Below are positions 16,818 to 25,627 of a DNA stretch of 64,000 bases, one piece after another. The stretch lies in contig NZ_JACHWM010000015.1 in the NCBI RefSeq assembly GCF_014191355.1, forward strand, positions 62,001-126,000. Direction: 5' to 3'. A program made the translations under genes and the position numbers. Source of the stretch: Methylobacterium sp. R2-1. Its GTDB lineage: Bacteria > Pseudomonadota > Alphaproteobacteria > Rhizobiales > Beijerinckiaceae. Position 1 is the first letter of the stretch. Each line of letters opens with the position of its first letter. The notes beneath the pieces were generated by a model that had not been told where the DNA came from, made no database searches, and worked only from the letters and a program-made list of their open reading frames with translations.

Positions 16818-17546
16818 CTAGCCCTGCGGACCCAGCGTCTTGACGGCGCCGGTCAGGGTGGTGTCGGCCTCCGAGGTCATCGTCGCCGCGCTCTCGAAGG
16901 CGCGCTGGATCGCGATGAGCTTGGTCATCTCCATGATCGGGTTGACGTTCGCGCCCTCGACGTAGCCCTGCACGAGGCCCGTCCGGGTGAAATCCTGCAC
17001 CGGCCGGCCGGGCATGCTCGCGGCGACCGCGTTCTCGCCCGATCGCGTCAGGGTGGCCTTCGGGTCGATGCTGAACAGGCCGAGTGCGCCGACTTGGTTG
17101 ACGCCCTGATGGATGCTGCCGTCGCGGCCGATCACCGGCGGCCCGGCCTGGGGATCGAGCAGCAGGGGGCCGCCGCCTGGATCGACCACCGGCAGGCCGC
17201 CGACGGTGCGCACCTGCCCATTGGCATCCATCGTCAGACGGCCGTCGCGGGTATAGAGCGTGTCGCCCTTCGGTCCCTTGACTCCGAGCCACGCATCGCC
17301 CTGGACGGCGACGTCGAGGGCGGAGTCGGTCTTCGTCGTCTGGCCGGCTACCCGCGAGATCGTATTCTTGCCGGGGCCGACGAAGGCGACCTCGCCCCGG
17401 TTCGAGCGAGCGAGCAGTTCCGAGAAGGTCACTTCCTCCGCCCGGAAACCCACCGTCGCCATGTTGGCGACGTTGTTGGCGGTCGTGGTCAGACGCTTCT
17501 CGAGCGCAATCTGACTCGACAGGGCGACGTAGAGGCTGCTCTGCAT
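16818..17546 (-). CDS. flgF: Flagellar basal-body rod protein FlgF
   Basis: A 242-residue proximal-rod protein. The N-terminus MQSSLYVALSSQIALEKR leads to the rod motif TTANNVANMATVGFR. The C-terminal half has VQGYVEGANVNPIMEMTKL, then IAIQRAFESAATM, characteristic of FlgF/FlgG. The start at 17546 is preferred because the upstream in-frame sequence has no family similarity. It is 4 bases after the DUF1217 gene and 7 bases before fliI. FlgF rather than FlgG is inferred from length and the N-terminal SSLYVALS. Confidence 0.9.
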   Translation of the reverse strand: MQSSLYVALSSQIALEKRLTTTANNVANMATVGFRAEEVTFSELLARSNRGEVAFVGPGKNTISRVAGQTTKTDSALDVAVQGDAWLGVKGPKGDTLYTRDGRLTMDANGQVRTVGGLPVVDPGGGPLLLDPQAGPPVIGRDGSIHQGVNQVGALGLFSIDPKATLTRSGENAVAASMPGRPVQDFTRTGLVQGYVEGANVNPIMEMTKLIAIQRAFESAATMTSEADTTLTGAVKTLGPQG

Positions 17547-17550
17547 GGCC

Positions 17551-18807
17551 TTAAGCTCCGATCCGCGTCGTCTGCAGGCTCTGGAGCGTCTCGGCGTCGA
17601 TGCCGCCCGCATCGGTGAACAGGGCCAGCACGGGCGCGCTGGCAGTGTTGTTCTGCGCGTCCCAGATCGCCGCGAAGCGTCGCACGAAGGCGTCGAGCTT
17701 GGCCGGATCCCGCAGGCTCGCGAGATCGATCTTCTTGGCGATCAGATCGGCGCGCTTGGCCAGGGCCTCGCTCGTCGCCGCTCCGCTCGTCGCCGGCAGG
17801 CCGATCACTGTGTTGGCCACCTGGCTCAGCGCCGCGTCGCCGAGAATGTCGTAGGCGCTGGTGAGCGTCGGCGCCTTGCGGGCGAAGTAGAGGGCGAGGC
17901 GCACGCCCGTATCGGCGTCGCCTGCCTCGCTCTCCAGCGACTGGCGCAGGTAGGCCTGGCTGACGGTCTGTGCCAGCGCATCCGGTCCCAGATCCGTGCC
18001 GAAGCCGACATCCGCGGCAACCCTGTCGGCAGCCGACAGCGGCGCGTTGCGGATCGTCAGGCTGCGCTTCGCCCCGCCCGCGCTTACCAGCATGTCGGCG
18101 TCGCGGCCCGTGCCGCCGTAAGCGCCGTCGGCGCCGAAATCAGTCAGCGCCGTGGTCTCGAAGAACAGGCTCCCGTCGGAGGCAAGCCCAGCCTGGACCT
18201 TGCCCTTGAGGTCGGAGGCGGCGATCTGCGCCGCCACCGCCGCCGCGATCTCGGAGGGCGTCACCTTCGAGAGGTTCGCCACCCGCCCGGCCAGCGTCTG
18301 CGCATTGAGTCGGATCGTGACCGACTGCGTGGTCGTGGTGTCGAGCCGGGATTCCACGAGGAAGCTCGTCTCGGCCCGGCCGCTGAAGTCGTAGGCGTCG
18401 GCCAGGCGTTTCGGCGCGCTGAGCGACGCGGCCCTGGCGGGCATGCCGAAACTCGCGGGGTCGGCGCCCGTGGCGGAGACGCCTTGGCCGAAGCTGAACG
18501 CCTTGGCGAAGGCGGTGTAGCGGTCATCCGCCAGCCGGTTGGCGAAGCTCGCCGAACTCGCAGCACCTTCCTCCAGTACCTTGCGCATGAACGCCTTGGC
18601 GTAGGTCATCTCCTCAAGGCCGTAGGCCTTCATGGCATAAGCGTAGAGGCGTTGGTCGCCGAGCAGGTCGTCGACCGATTTCACGCGGCCGATATTGGCC
18701 TCGTAATAGGCGGTCTCCCGGGCAACGGATGGCTCCGCCGCTTTCCGCTGGAGGGAGGCGGTGAGATCCTTGGCGATCAGCCGGTAGCTGGTGAGGGTGT
18801 CGGTCAA
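17551..18807 (-). CDS. DUF1217 domain-containing flagellar-cluster protein
   Basis: A 418-residue protein with two similar DUF1217-type stretches: VKSVDDLLGDQRLYAYAMKAYGL near residues 40-65, and a comparable helical segment, LTSAYDILGDAALSQVAN, in the second half. The family is confined to alphaproteobacteria and is almost always encoded beside flagellar basal-body genes. Its role is unknown; a secreted or rod-associated function is suggested by context only. It is the first gene of the flgF-fliI series. Confidence 0.85.
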   Translation of the reverse strand: MTDTLTSYRLIAKDLTASLQRKAAEPSVARETAYYEANIGRVKSVDDLLGDQRLYAYAMKAYGLEEMTYAKAFMRKVLEEGAASSASFANRLADDRYTAFAKAFSFGQGVSATGADPASFGMPARAASLSAPKRLADAYDFSGRAETSFLVESRLDTTTTQSVTIRLNAQTLAGRVANLSKVTPSEIAAAVAAQIAASDLKGKVQAGLASDGSLFFETTALTDFGADGAYGGTGRDADMLVSAGGAKRSLTIRNAPLSAADRVAADVGFGTDLGPDALAQTVSQAYLRQSLESEAGDADTGVRLALYFARKAPTLTSAYDILGDAALSQVANTVIGLPATSGAATSEALAKRADLIAKKIDLASLRDPAKLDAFVRRFAAIWDAQNNTASAPVLALFTDAGGIDAETLQSLQTTRIGA

Positions 18808-18952
18808 GGGCGGGCGCCTGAACGGGAGCGCGGGAGGAGGCCGGCCTTCGGCTCGACGGTGAGGGCAGCATCCGAGGCTGCCTCTAGGCCTGTACGCTTG
18901 CTCCAGGCTTGCCCTTCGACGCGCGGGCGCCCGGCTGGGATGCGGCCCCGCG

Positions 18953-19528
18953 TCACGACGCGGGCCCGATGATCGTCTCGGTCGTGATCACGACCCAGCC
19001 CGCGCCGGTTCGGCGGATCGACAGGACGCGGCCCGCGCCGGGCAGGACGCTGCCGAGCGAGACCGTGAGTCGTCCCTCGTGGCTTTCCAGGGTGGCGACG
19101 CCATCGACGACGCCGCGCAGAGCGTAGGTGCCCGAGGAGATGGCGGCGATTGGTGGGACCGGCTGCCCGGTCGGAGCCTGAGGGACGGTGGCGGCCACGG
19201 GACGGTCGGGCAGCGAGCCGGTGGTGACGGGATCGAAGTCCGGATCGGCCAGGCGGCCCTGCGCCACCGTCTTCTTCCAAGCGAAAGGCGCCGTGCCGGC
19301 CGGCAGCACCGCCTGCACGTCATAGGCGTGGGTGCCGGTCGAGATGGCGTAGCCGGCAAATCCACTCACGGTCAGGGCGAGCAGGACGAGACCGGCGAGC
19401 ACGGTGCGCTCGCCTGCCGCTTCCCTGGCACGGCGGGCGGCGACGCTTCCGGCCAGCGGCCGAGACGGAAGTCTCGGAGCGCGTGTGGCACCGCCGGAGG
19501 AGGATCGCCTTGCAGGATCGGGCGTCAT
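18953..19528 (-). CDS. Single-pass membrane protein of unknown function, flagellar neighbourhood
   Basis: A 191-residue protein with a basic N-terminus, one membrane segment near residues 45-65 (VLAGLVLLALTVSGFAGYAI) and an extracytoplasmic domain. Near the C-terminus a beta-rich segment (YALRGVVDGVATLES, then VSLGSVLPGAGRVLSI, then WVVITTETIIG) resembles a PilP/GspC-like small beta domain. I do not recognise a named family. Its position between the DUF1217 and PilZ genes suggests a motility-related role. The 145-base gap to the DUF1217 gene leaves operon membership open. Confidence 0.6.
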   Translation of the reverse strand: MTPDPARRSSSGGATRAPRLPSRPLAGSVAARRAREAAGERTVLAGLVLLALTVSGFAGYAISTGTHAYDVQAVLPAGTAPFAWKKTVAQGRLADPDFDPVTTGSLPDRPVAATVPQAPTGQPVPPIAAISSGTYALRGVVDGVATLESHEGRLTVSLGSVLPGAGRVLSIRRTGAGWVVITTETIIGPAS

Positions 19529-19747
19529 GCGGATCTCGGTGGATCGGTCCCGGGGCGCGGAGGACGGTAGGGCTTCGCGTCGCGCTCGCCGGGGGCGAAA
19601 GCGTCAAGGTTCATGATCCGTGAACTGTTATGCTTGACGCCGGGTTAACGACGCGGCGCGAAGGGGCCGCACCGTCTCATCGCGTCTCATCGACAGCCCT
19701 ACGAACGGTTGTTAAGCCGAAGGATGAGACAGCCGCCGGGGGCGAGC

Positions 19748-20047
19748 ATGGCCGATGCGCGAGAAGCTGATTTGCCGAACCCGGCCGTGCCGGTCGCGCG
19801 AGCGGGTAAGCGGCACCGCGTCGTCCAGCAGGGGCGTATCGTCCTGGGCCCCGAGCAGTTGATCGCCTGCACGGTGCACGATCTCTCCCCCCGCGGCGCA
19901 AAGATCCGCGTCGCGTCCGAACAGGTTCTACCGGAGACATTTCCCCTCGTGATCGCCGCGCACGACCTGCGCACGGTGACCGTCCGGCTGCGCTGGCGGC
20001 GGGGCGACCTCGCGGGCGTCGCCTTCGAGGACGAGCCGGCCGCTTAG
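19748..20047 (+). CDS. PilZ domain protein
   Basis: About 99 residues. The PilZ signature is present: GKRHRVVQQGRI supplies the Arg-rich N-terminal loop, and DLSPRGAKIRV fits the D/N-x-S-x-x-G loop. These bind cyclic di-GMP in canonical members. The spacing of the arginines (KRHR) departs slightly from RxxxR, so binding should not be taken for granted. ATG 19748 is chosen; starts at 19709 (TTG) or 19724 (ATG) are possible. Sitting next to flagellin, it could link c-di-GMP to motility. Confidence 0.8.
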   Translation: MADAREADLPNPAVPVARAGKRHRVVQQGRIVLGPEQLIACTVHDLSPRGAKIRVASEQVLPETFPLVIAAHDLRTVTVRLRWRRGDLAGVAFEDEPAA

Positions 20048-20447
20048 GGGATCGTGCCGGAAGGTGGCTGCCGGCTTTCGGAGAGGGACGATGCGCGAGC
20101 CGCTTGTCCACAGAACCGCTCCCGGCCTGTGGAGGGTGTGAGATGGGACGGTGGCGCCCCGGTCCGCTTAATCGGTTCGTAATAGGCCCCGGCCATTCTC
20201 GCGACATCGACAGGCGCCTCCAGCAACCATGCGGAGGTCTTCGAGAACAGGCCAGCGGGTGAACCTTCAGACGGGTTCATAGACATGATGTCGGTCCGTT
20301 GATCCGGTGCGAGTCCGGAGGTGTGATGCGCGGCGCCACGGGCCCTGACGGGCTCGCCGCGGCCCTCATGGGGCCGTGCGGCCGCACCGGTGCGAGCCCG
20401 GTCCTAAAAACCGCCCCCGTCCTTCATCATTCCCGGAAGACAGATCC
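20048..20447. promoter_or_regulatory. Flagellin upstream region with structured leader
   Basis: This 400-base gap precedes flagellin. Its last ~150 bases contain several G/C-rich inverted segments (for example ggccc...gggcc near 20351-20378). They also contain a repeated ccggtgcgag-t/c-ccgg motif, at about 20311 and again at about 20387. In alphaproteobacteria FlbT acts on the flagellin mRNA leader, so this is a candidate FlbT target. A leftward frame at 20044-20286 (80 codons) has no clear ribosome-binding site or family and is not called as a gene. No promoter sequence can be assigned firmly. Confidence 0.4.
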
Positions 20448-21845
20448 GTGACCAGCCTGCTCACCAACACCGCCGCCATGACGGCGCTGACGACGCTCAA
20501 GGGCATCAACAGTCAGCTTGACGCGACCAGCAACCGTGTCTCGACCGGCCAGCGCGTCTCCGGCGCGTCCGACAACGCCGCCTACTGGTCCATCGCCACG
20601 GCGGTGCGCACCGACAACGCCTCGCTCTCGGCCGTGAAGGACTCGCTCGGTCTCGGCTCCTCGGCCGTCGATACGGCCTATAACGGCCTCAACTCGATCC
20701 TGACCGATCTCCAGAACATGCGCGCCAAGCTGCAGACCGCGATGCAGCCCGGTGTCGATCGCGCCAAGGTCCAGACCGAGATCGACGCGATCCAGAACAA
20801 GATGTCCTCCACCGCCGCCTCGTCCGTGTCGAGCGGCCAGAACTGGCTCTCGGTGGACTCGGCGGATGCGAGCTACCTCAAGGACCGCAACGTCGTGGCC
20901 GGCTTCTCCCGCGACACCAGCGGGACGGTCAACTTCTCCTACGTGACCGTCAACGTTTCGAGCATCAAGCTCTACGACGCCAACAGCAGCACCAGCGTCG
21001 ACGTGCCGGCGACCTCCGCGGAAGTGTTCGCGAGCCAGTCGCTGACCTCCATGACCGCATTCCGTCCCGGCGGCGCCGCCGCCGTCAAGGGTACGGCGGA
21101 CTTCTCAGGCGCCCAGACGGTCGATCTGCTGATCAAGACCGAGACTGCTACGGCCGGCGTCGCGATCACGCTGAACAAGGCGGCCCTGACCGCCGCCGTG
21201 AAGGACACCTCAAAGGTGACCACGAGCGAACTGCTCGATGCCCTCAACAACCAGATCGCGAGCACGTCGCTCAAGGGTGAGGTGACCGCCTCCCTCGACA
21301 CCACGGGCCGGCTGATCTTCACGCGGGTCGATACCGGTTCGACCAATACCATTCAGGTCGACAGCGTCGCCACCAACACGGTCGATATCGGTTTCGGTTC
21401 GGCTGCCAAGACCGGTGTGCTCGCCAAGGGCGCGGATGCGACGACCACCTCGGGTCGCGGCATCCTCGACAGCCAGGCCGGCTCGTACAACGCTGCGTTC
21501 GGCGGCGGCTCCTATTCCATCGCCGACTTCGACATCTCCAAGCTGGTCGGTACGAACGGCGACAGCGACCTGTCCGCCATCATCACCGCCGTGGACAAGG
21601 CGATCGCCAAGGTCACGGATGCCGGCACGAAGCTCGGCGCGAGCAAGACGCAGATCGACGGTCAGTCGAGCTTCGTCGACACTCTGATGAAGGCCAACAA
21701 CCGCACCATCGGAACCCTCGTCGACGCCGACATCGAGGAGGAGTCGACCAAGCTGAAGGCGCTGCAGACGCAGCAGCAGCTGGCCGTCCAGGCGCTCTCG
21801 ATCGCCAATTCCGGCAGCCAGAACGTCCTGTCGCTGTTCCGCTAA
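20448..21845 (+). CDS. fliC: Flagellin
   Basis: A 465-residue filament subunit. The N-terminal D0/D1 helices are SLLTNTAAMTALTTLKGINS, then RVSTGQRVSGASDNAAYW. The C-terminal pair is DADIEEESTKLKALQTQQQL, then AVQALSIANSGSQNVLSLFR. The centre is the Ser/Thr-rich variable domain exposed on the filament. It starts with GTG at 20448, with GGAAGA upstream; a longer in-frame start would give a non-flagellin leader. Only one flagellin gene is seen in the window. Two tandem hairpins follow the stop. Confidence 0.95.
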   Translation: MTSLLTNTAAMTALTTLKGINSQLDATSNRVSTGQRVSGASDNAAYWSIATAVRTDNASLSAVKDSLGLGSSAVDTAYNGLNSILTDLQNMRAKLQTAMQPGVDRAKVQTEIDAIQNKMSSTAASSVSSGQNWLSVDSADASYLKDRNVVAGFSRDTSGTVNFSYVTVNVSSIKLYDANSSTSVDVPATSAEVFASQSLTSMTAFRPGGAAAVKGTADFSGAQTVDLLIKTETATAGVAITLNKAALTAAVKDTSKVTTSELLDALNNQIASTSLKGEVTASLDTTGRLIFTRVDTGSTNTIQVDSVATNTVDIGFGSAAKTGVLAKGADATTTSGRGILDSQAGSYNAAFGGGSYSIADFDISKLVGTNGDSDLSAIITAVDKAIAKVTDAGTKLGASKTQIDGQSSFVDTLMKANNRTIGTLVDADIEEESTKLKALQTQQQLAVQALSIANSGSQNVLSLFR

Positions 21846-21852
21846 GTCGCGC

Positions 21853-21880
21853 CGTCCCGGTCGCTCGCGCGGCCGGGACG
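21853..21880 (+). terminator. First hairpin after flagellin
   Basis: An 8-bp stem, cgtcccgg with ccgggacg, lies 8 bases after the flagellin stop and has a 12-base G/C-rich loop. No T run follows. It may stabilise the abundant flagellin mRNA or pause polymerase ahead of the main terminator. Confidence 0.5.
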
Positions 21881-21894
21881 CTTCCGACACACGA

Positions 21895-21930
21895 AAAGGC
21901 CGCGCTCGGACCGAGCGCGGCCTTTCCTTC
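21895..21930 (+). terminator. Main flagellin terminator
   Basis: A near-perfect palindrome, aaaggccgcgctcgg then ccgagcgcggccttt with one base between, is followed by a pyrimidine-rich ccttc. The A-run/T-run ends make it bidirectional. It lies between flagellin and the convergent ftcR-like gene and can serve both. Confidence 0.85.
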
Positions 21931-21953
21931 ATTCAGGGTCTGGTGAGGGTTCT

Positions 21954-22634
21954 TCAGCCGACGAAGGTGTAGCCGGCCATCCGCTTGGCCTCGATCGGGT
22001 CGTAGCCCAGCCGCATCCGCAGCTTCTTGCGCAGCTTGCTGATATGGCCCTCCACCACGCTCTCCTCGACGCTGGTGTCGAGGTCGCCATAGACAGCCGT
22101 GAAGATCTGGCCCTTCGTCACCTGACGGCCGCGGTTCTTCGAGAGATATTCGAGGATGTGCCGCTCGCGCCGGGGGAGGATCAGGCAGGCGCCGTCGATC
22201 TCCGGGTCGCGGCCGTCGGTGTAGACCTTGAGGCGGCCGGCCCGGTCGGGAGCGGGGGCCGGCTCGGCGCCACGGCCAGTCCGGCGCCGGATCGCACTCG
22301 CCCGGGCGATGATCTCGCGGACATGGACGGGCTTGCGCACCACGTCGTCGATGCCGGCGGTGAACAGGGCCAGGGTTTGCTCCAGCGAGCGGGTCTCGTT
22401 GAGGGCGATGATCGGCGCCCGGCTGAGCGAGCGGATCGCCACGGTGCAGGAGGCGCGGTCGGCGCAATCGCCGATCAGGAAGCCGTCGATCGCTTCGACG
22501 TCGATCCGGGGGGCGGCGTCGAGCCAGCCCTTCATGGATCCGACAGCCAGCCCCTGCGCTTTCACGCCCTCGGCGCCAAAGCCGGCGACGTATTGGTCGG
22601 TGACGCTCTGCCGCTCGTCGACAACGATGTACAT
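21954..22634 (-). CDS. FtcR-like flagellar response regulator, copy 1
   Basis: A 226-residue two-component-type regulator. It has a divergent receiver domain (start MYIVVDERQSV, with FLIGDC carrying the likely phospho-acceptor Asp and VRKPVHV the conserved Lys). The C-terminal winged helix is OmpR-type (LPRRERHILEYLSKN, then VEGHISKLRKKLRMRLGYDP). FtcR is the orphan master regulator of flagellar genes in Brucella and Sinorhizobium relatives. The usual switch Thr/Ser is replaced by Asn (IIALNE). ATG 22634 is chosen because it matches the family start. A paralogue lies at 61686-62387. Confidence 0.85.
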   Translation of the reverse strand: MYIVVDERQSVTDQYVAGFGAEGVKAQGLAVGSMKGWLDAAPRIDVEAIDGFLIGDCADRASCTVAIRSLSRAPIIALNETRSLEQTLALFTAGIDDVVRKPVHVREIIARASAIRRRTGRGAEPAPAPDRAGRLKVYTDGRDPEIDGACLILPRRERHILEYLSKNRGRQVTKGQIFTAVYGDLDTSVEESVVEGHISKLRKKLRMRLGYDPIEAKRMAGYTFVG

Positions 22635-23043
22635 CGTCAGTTCTCGAAGATGTGCGAGGTCATTGCGTCCGGCACGGATATCCTCCGCGCGCCGCCATGG
22701 CCGACTGAATTGTGAAAGGGTTGTCGAATGCCGTCGGTTGGTGGCCTGAAGGGCGTGTCGGCTGTTGCTCAACGCGTCCTGTGTGCCGTTTCCTCCAACA
22801 TTTGACGGTCTCAGCTTTTTGGTGAGAATGGTTAACGGCGTGTTAAGGCCAAGCTTGCGGGTGACGAAACGTTAGGAGTTTGGTCACGGCGCATGTCCGC
22901 TCGTGGCGGATGTGCCACAGTGTGACCGGACGGTCCCGACATGGCCCACTCCTTTCCGCCCGAACAGCCTTGACCGAGGCGGCGCCGCGGGTTCGAACGC
23001 TCGCTCGGCACCGCCAAGACTCGGTACCGCCAAGAGGAACCCC

Positions 23044-24321
23044 ATGCCGTCGCTGTCCACCCTGTCGCCCGAGGCCCTGGCGGAGCTGCGCTCCGGCCTG
23101 CGCGGCGAGTTCGAGGCGCTCAAAGCGCAGGGCCTCAAGCTCGACATGACCCGCGGCAAACCCGCCTCCGATCAGCTCGATCTCGCCGCTGAGATGCTGG
23201 TGCTGCCCGGCAACCGCGACACCACCGCCGAGGACGGTACCGACGCGCGCAACTACGGTAATCTCCAGGGCTTGCACGAGACTCGCGTGCTGTTCGCAGC
23301 TGTGCTCGGCGCTCCACCTGAGCAGATCGTCGTCGCCAACAATTCAAGCCTCGCGCTGATGCACGACGTGCTCGTCTACGCCCTGCTGAAGGGCGTGCCC
23401 GGCGGCGAAGGGCCCTGGTCGAAGCAGGAGCCGATCGCGATCCTCTGCCCCGTTCCGGGTTACGACCGCCACTTCGCCCTGTGCGAGGGCTTCGGCATCC
23501 GCATGATCCCGATCCCGATGACGGGGGAGGGGCCCGACATGGAGGCCGTCGAGCGCGAAGTCGCCGACCCGTCGGTGAAGGGCATCTGGTGCGTGCCGCA
23601 ATACTCGAATCCGAGTGGCGAGACTTATTCCGACGAGACCGTGCGGCGGCTCGCTTCGCTGAGGGCGGCGGCGCCCGATTTCCGCATTCTGTGGGACAAT
23701 GCCTACGCGGTGCATCACCTCACCGAGGCGCGGCCCGCGCTCGCCAACATTCTCGAAGTGTGCGCCGAGGCCGGGAACTCCAACCGGCCGATCGTGTTCG
23801 CCTCGACCTCGAAGGTCACGCTGGCCGGCGCCGGCCTCGCGATGCTGGCCGCCTCGCCCGCGAACGTGAAGTGGTATCTCGCCCAGGCCGGGCGCCGCAG
23901 CATCGGGCCGGACAAGCTCAACCAACTCCGCCACGTCCGCTTCCTGCGCGACGCCGCCGGGATCGCGGCGCATATGGACCGACACCGCGCCTTGATCGCT
24001 CCGAAATTCGCCGCGGTGGAGGAAGCCTTCGCCGCTCGCCTCGACGGTTGGGAGGTCGCGCGCTGGAGCCGGCCGCTCGGCGGCTACTTCATCACGCTCG
24101 ATGTTGCCGACGGAACCGCCTCGCAGGTCGTCCGGCTCGCGGGCGAGGCGGGCATCGCGCTTACCCCTGCCGGCGCGACGCACCCTTACGGTCAGGATCC
24201 GTACGACCGCACGCTGCGCATCGCGCCGACCTTCCCGAAGCTCGACGCCGTGCGCAAGGCGGCGGAGGCGGTGGCGCTTTGCACGTTGCTGGCGGCGGTG
24301 GAGGCGCGGGCGGCGGGGTGA
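23044..24321 (+). CDS. PLP-dependent aminotransferase, aspartate aminotransferase subgroup Ic type
   Basis: A 425-residue fold-type I aminotransferase. Visible motifs are DMTRGKPASDQL near the N-terminus, VPGYDRH, PQYSNPSGETY, the cofactor aspartate in LWDNAYAVHHL and the Schiff-base lysine in FASTSKVTLAGAGLA. This pattern fits the divergent class typified by the corynebacterial AspT (PF12897-like), active on aspartate and alpha-ketoglutarate. The exact substrate is inferred. The ATG at 23044 has AGAGG upstream. The gene stands alone and ends convergent with the helicase gene, with a short hairpin (24472-24486) between them. Confidence 0.85.
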   Translation: MPSLSTLSPEALAELRSGLRGEFEALKAQGLKLDMTRGKPASDQLDLAAEMLVLPGNRDTTAEDGTDARNYGNLQGLHETRVLFAAVLGAPPEQIVVANNSSLALMHDVLVYALLKGVPGGEGPWSKQEPIAILCPVPGYDRHFALCEGFGIRMIPIPMTGEGPDMEAVEREVADPSVKGIWCVPQYSNPSGETYSDETVRRLASLRAAAPDFRILWDNAYAVHHLTEARPALANILEVCAEAGNSNRPIVFASTSKVTLAGAGLAMLAASPANVKWYLAQAGRRSIGPDKLNQLRHVRFLRDAAGIAAHMDRHRALIAPKFAAVEEAFAARLDGWEVARWSRPLGGYFITLDVADGTASQVVRLAGEAGIALTPAGATHPYGQDPYDRTLRIAPTFPKLDAVRKAAEAVALCTLLAAVEARAAG

Positions 24322-24471
24322 AAACCCCGCGTTCTTCGCAAGATATGCGGAGAAGAGCGGCTGCAATCTCCGCCCAGGCGCAGTCGGAGCGAGGATGAGG
24401 GGGGCTATCCGGAGTGAGGCTCGTCCTGGACCGCCCCGTCACCTTCGGTTGCCGCCTGGCCGCACGTCCGT

Positions 24472-24486
24472 GCCGTACGGTACGGC
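24472..24486. terminator. Short hairpin between convergent genes
   Basis: A 7-bp stem, gccgtac with gtacggc, separated by a single base, lies directly before the stop of the helicase gene. It could act for either convergent gene. The T tail is weak (tctt). Confidence 0.35.
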
Positions 24487-24488
24487 TC

Positions 24489-25607
24489 TTACACCACCAC
24501 CGTGATCGCCTGCGCTGCGCGCGTCAGGCCCGTGTAGAGCCAGCGGGCGCGGTGCTCGCGGAAGGCGTAGGATTCGTCGAATAGGACCACCTTGTCCCAT
24601 TGCGAGCCCTGCGCCTTGTGGACGGTGAGCGCGTAGCCGTAGGTGAACTCGTCGGTTTCGCGGCGCAGGAACAGCGGGATCTCTTCCTCCGAGCCCTCGA
24701 TCACCTGCCGCAGCACCTTGATGTCCACGGCGCGGCGGCGTACGGCCGGATCGTCCTCCGGCACCACGTCGAGGCGGATCGTGTCGGGGCGAGGGGGCGC
24801 GCGCAGGGCCTGCACCGTCCAGGTCGAGCCGTTGAGCAGGCCCTTGGTGCGGTCGTTCCTGAGACAGACCAGCTTCTCACCGACCGAGGGCATCGGGTCG
24901 GTGTGGCCGGCAAGTTCCCGCAGTCGGTTGTTGTAGAGGCGCCGCGTCCGGTTGAGGCCGACCAAGACCTGATCGCAGTCGAGCACCTGGGCCGGGTCGA
25001 TGTCGCGGCGGCGCACCACCCGGCTCTGACCGTACTCGCCGACTTCGAGCCGGCCACCCTCGCGGATCGTCATCGCCATGCGCACGATCGGATCGTCGGC
25101 GGCCTGCCGGTGGACGTCGGTGAGCATCACGTCGGGCTCGGCCTCCGTGAAGAAGCCGCCGCCACGCACAGGTGGCAACTGCGCCGGATCGCCTAGCACC
25201 AGCACCGGCTTGTCGAACGACAAGAGGTCGTGGCCGAGGTCGGAATCGACCATCGAGCACTCGTCGATGACGATGAGGTCGGCCTTGGCCGCCGGGCCGG
25301 AGCGGTTGAGGCTGAAGGTCGGGCCGCCCTCGTCGCCTTCCTTGGTACGGTAGATCAGCGAGTGGATCGTCGCCGCGTCGTGGCAGCCCTTCTGGCGCAT
25401 GACGGAGGCCGCCTTGCCGGTGAAGGCGCCGTAGACGACCGGGCCGTCGATGTCGTCGGCGATGCGGCGGGCGAGCGTGGTCTTGCCGGTGCCGGCATAG
25501 CCGAACAGGCGGAAGACCTGGGAGCCACCGTCCTTGCGCCAGCGGGCGATGGCTTTCAGCGCCGCGTCCTGTTGCGGGGCGAACTGGGTGGGAACGGACT
25601 CGGCCAT
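24489..25607 (-). CDS. RecD-like/Dda-type superfamily 1 DNA helicase
   Basis: A 372-residue ATPase. Motifs are the Q-like FAPQQDAALKAI, Walker A GYAGTGKTT near residues 36-44, the Ia segment FTGKAASVMRQKG, Walker B VIDECSMVD near 113-121, motif III GDPAQLPPV and, near the C-terminus, the motif V/VI block ALTVHKAQGSQWDKV and YTGLTRAA. It lacks RecBCD-binding N-terminal domains, so it resembles short RecD2 or phage Dda enzymes that move 5'-3' on single strands. ATG 25607 is chosen over a long upstream extension. It follows hemF by 20 bases on the same strand. Confidence 0.88.
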   Translation of the reverse strand: MAESVPTQFAPQQDAALKAIARWRKDGGSQVFRLFGYAGTGKTTLARRIADDIDGPVVYGAFTGKAASVMRQKGCHDAATIHSLIYRTKEGDEGGPTFSLNRSGPAAKADLIVIDECSMVDSDLGHDLLSFDKPVLVLGDPAQLPPVRGGGFFTEAEPDVMLTDVHRQAADDPIVRMAMTIREGGRLEVGEYGQSRVVRRRDIDPAQVLDCDQVLVGLNRTRRLYNNRLRELAGHTDPMPSVGEKLVCLRNDRTKGLLNGSTWTVQALRAPPRPDTIRLDVVPEDDPAVRRRAVDIKVLRQVIEGSEEEIPLFLRRETDEFTYGYALTVHKAQGSQWDKVVLFDESYAFREHRARWLYTGLTRAAQAITVVV

Positions 25608-25627
25608 CGGTCTCGCGGGCGAAGGGT

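Noticed and set aside
20044..20286. 80-codon leftward frame before flagellin
   Set aside because: No good ribosome-binding site or family pattern, and it lies in the likely flagellin control region.
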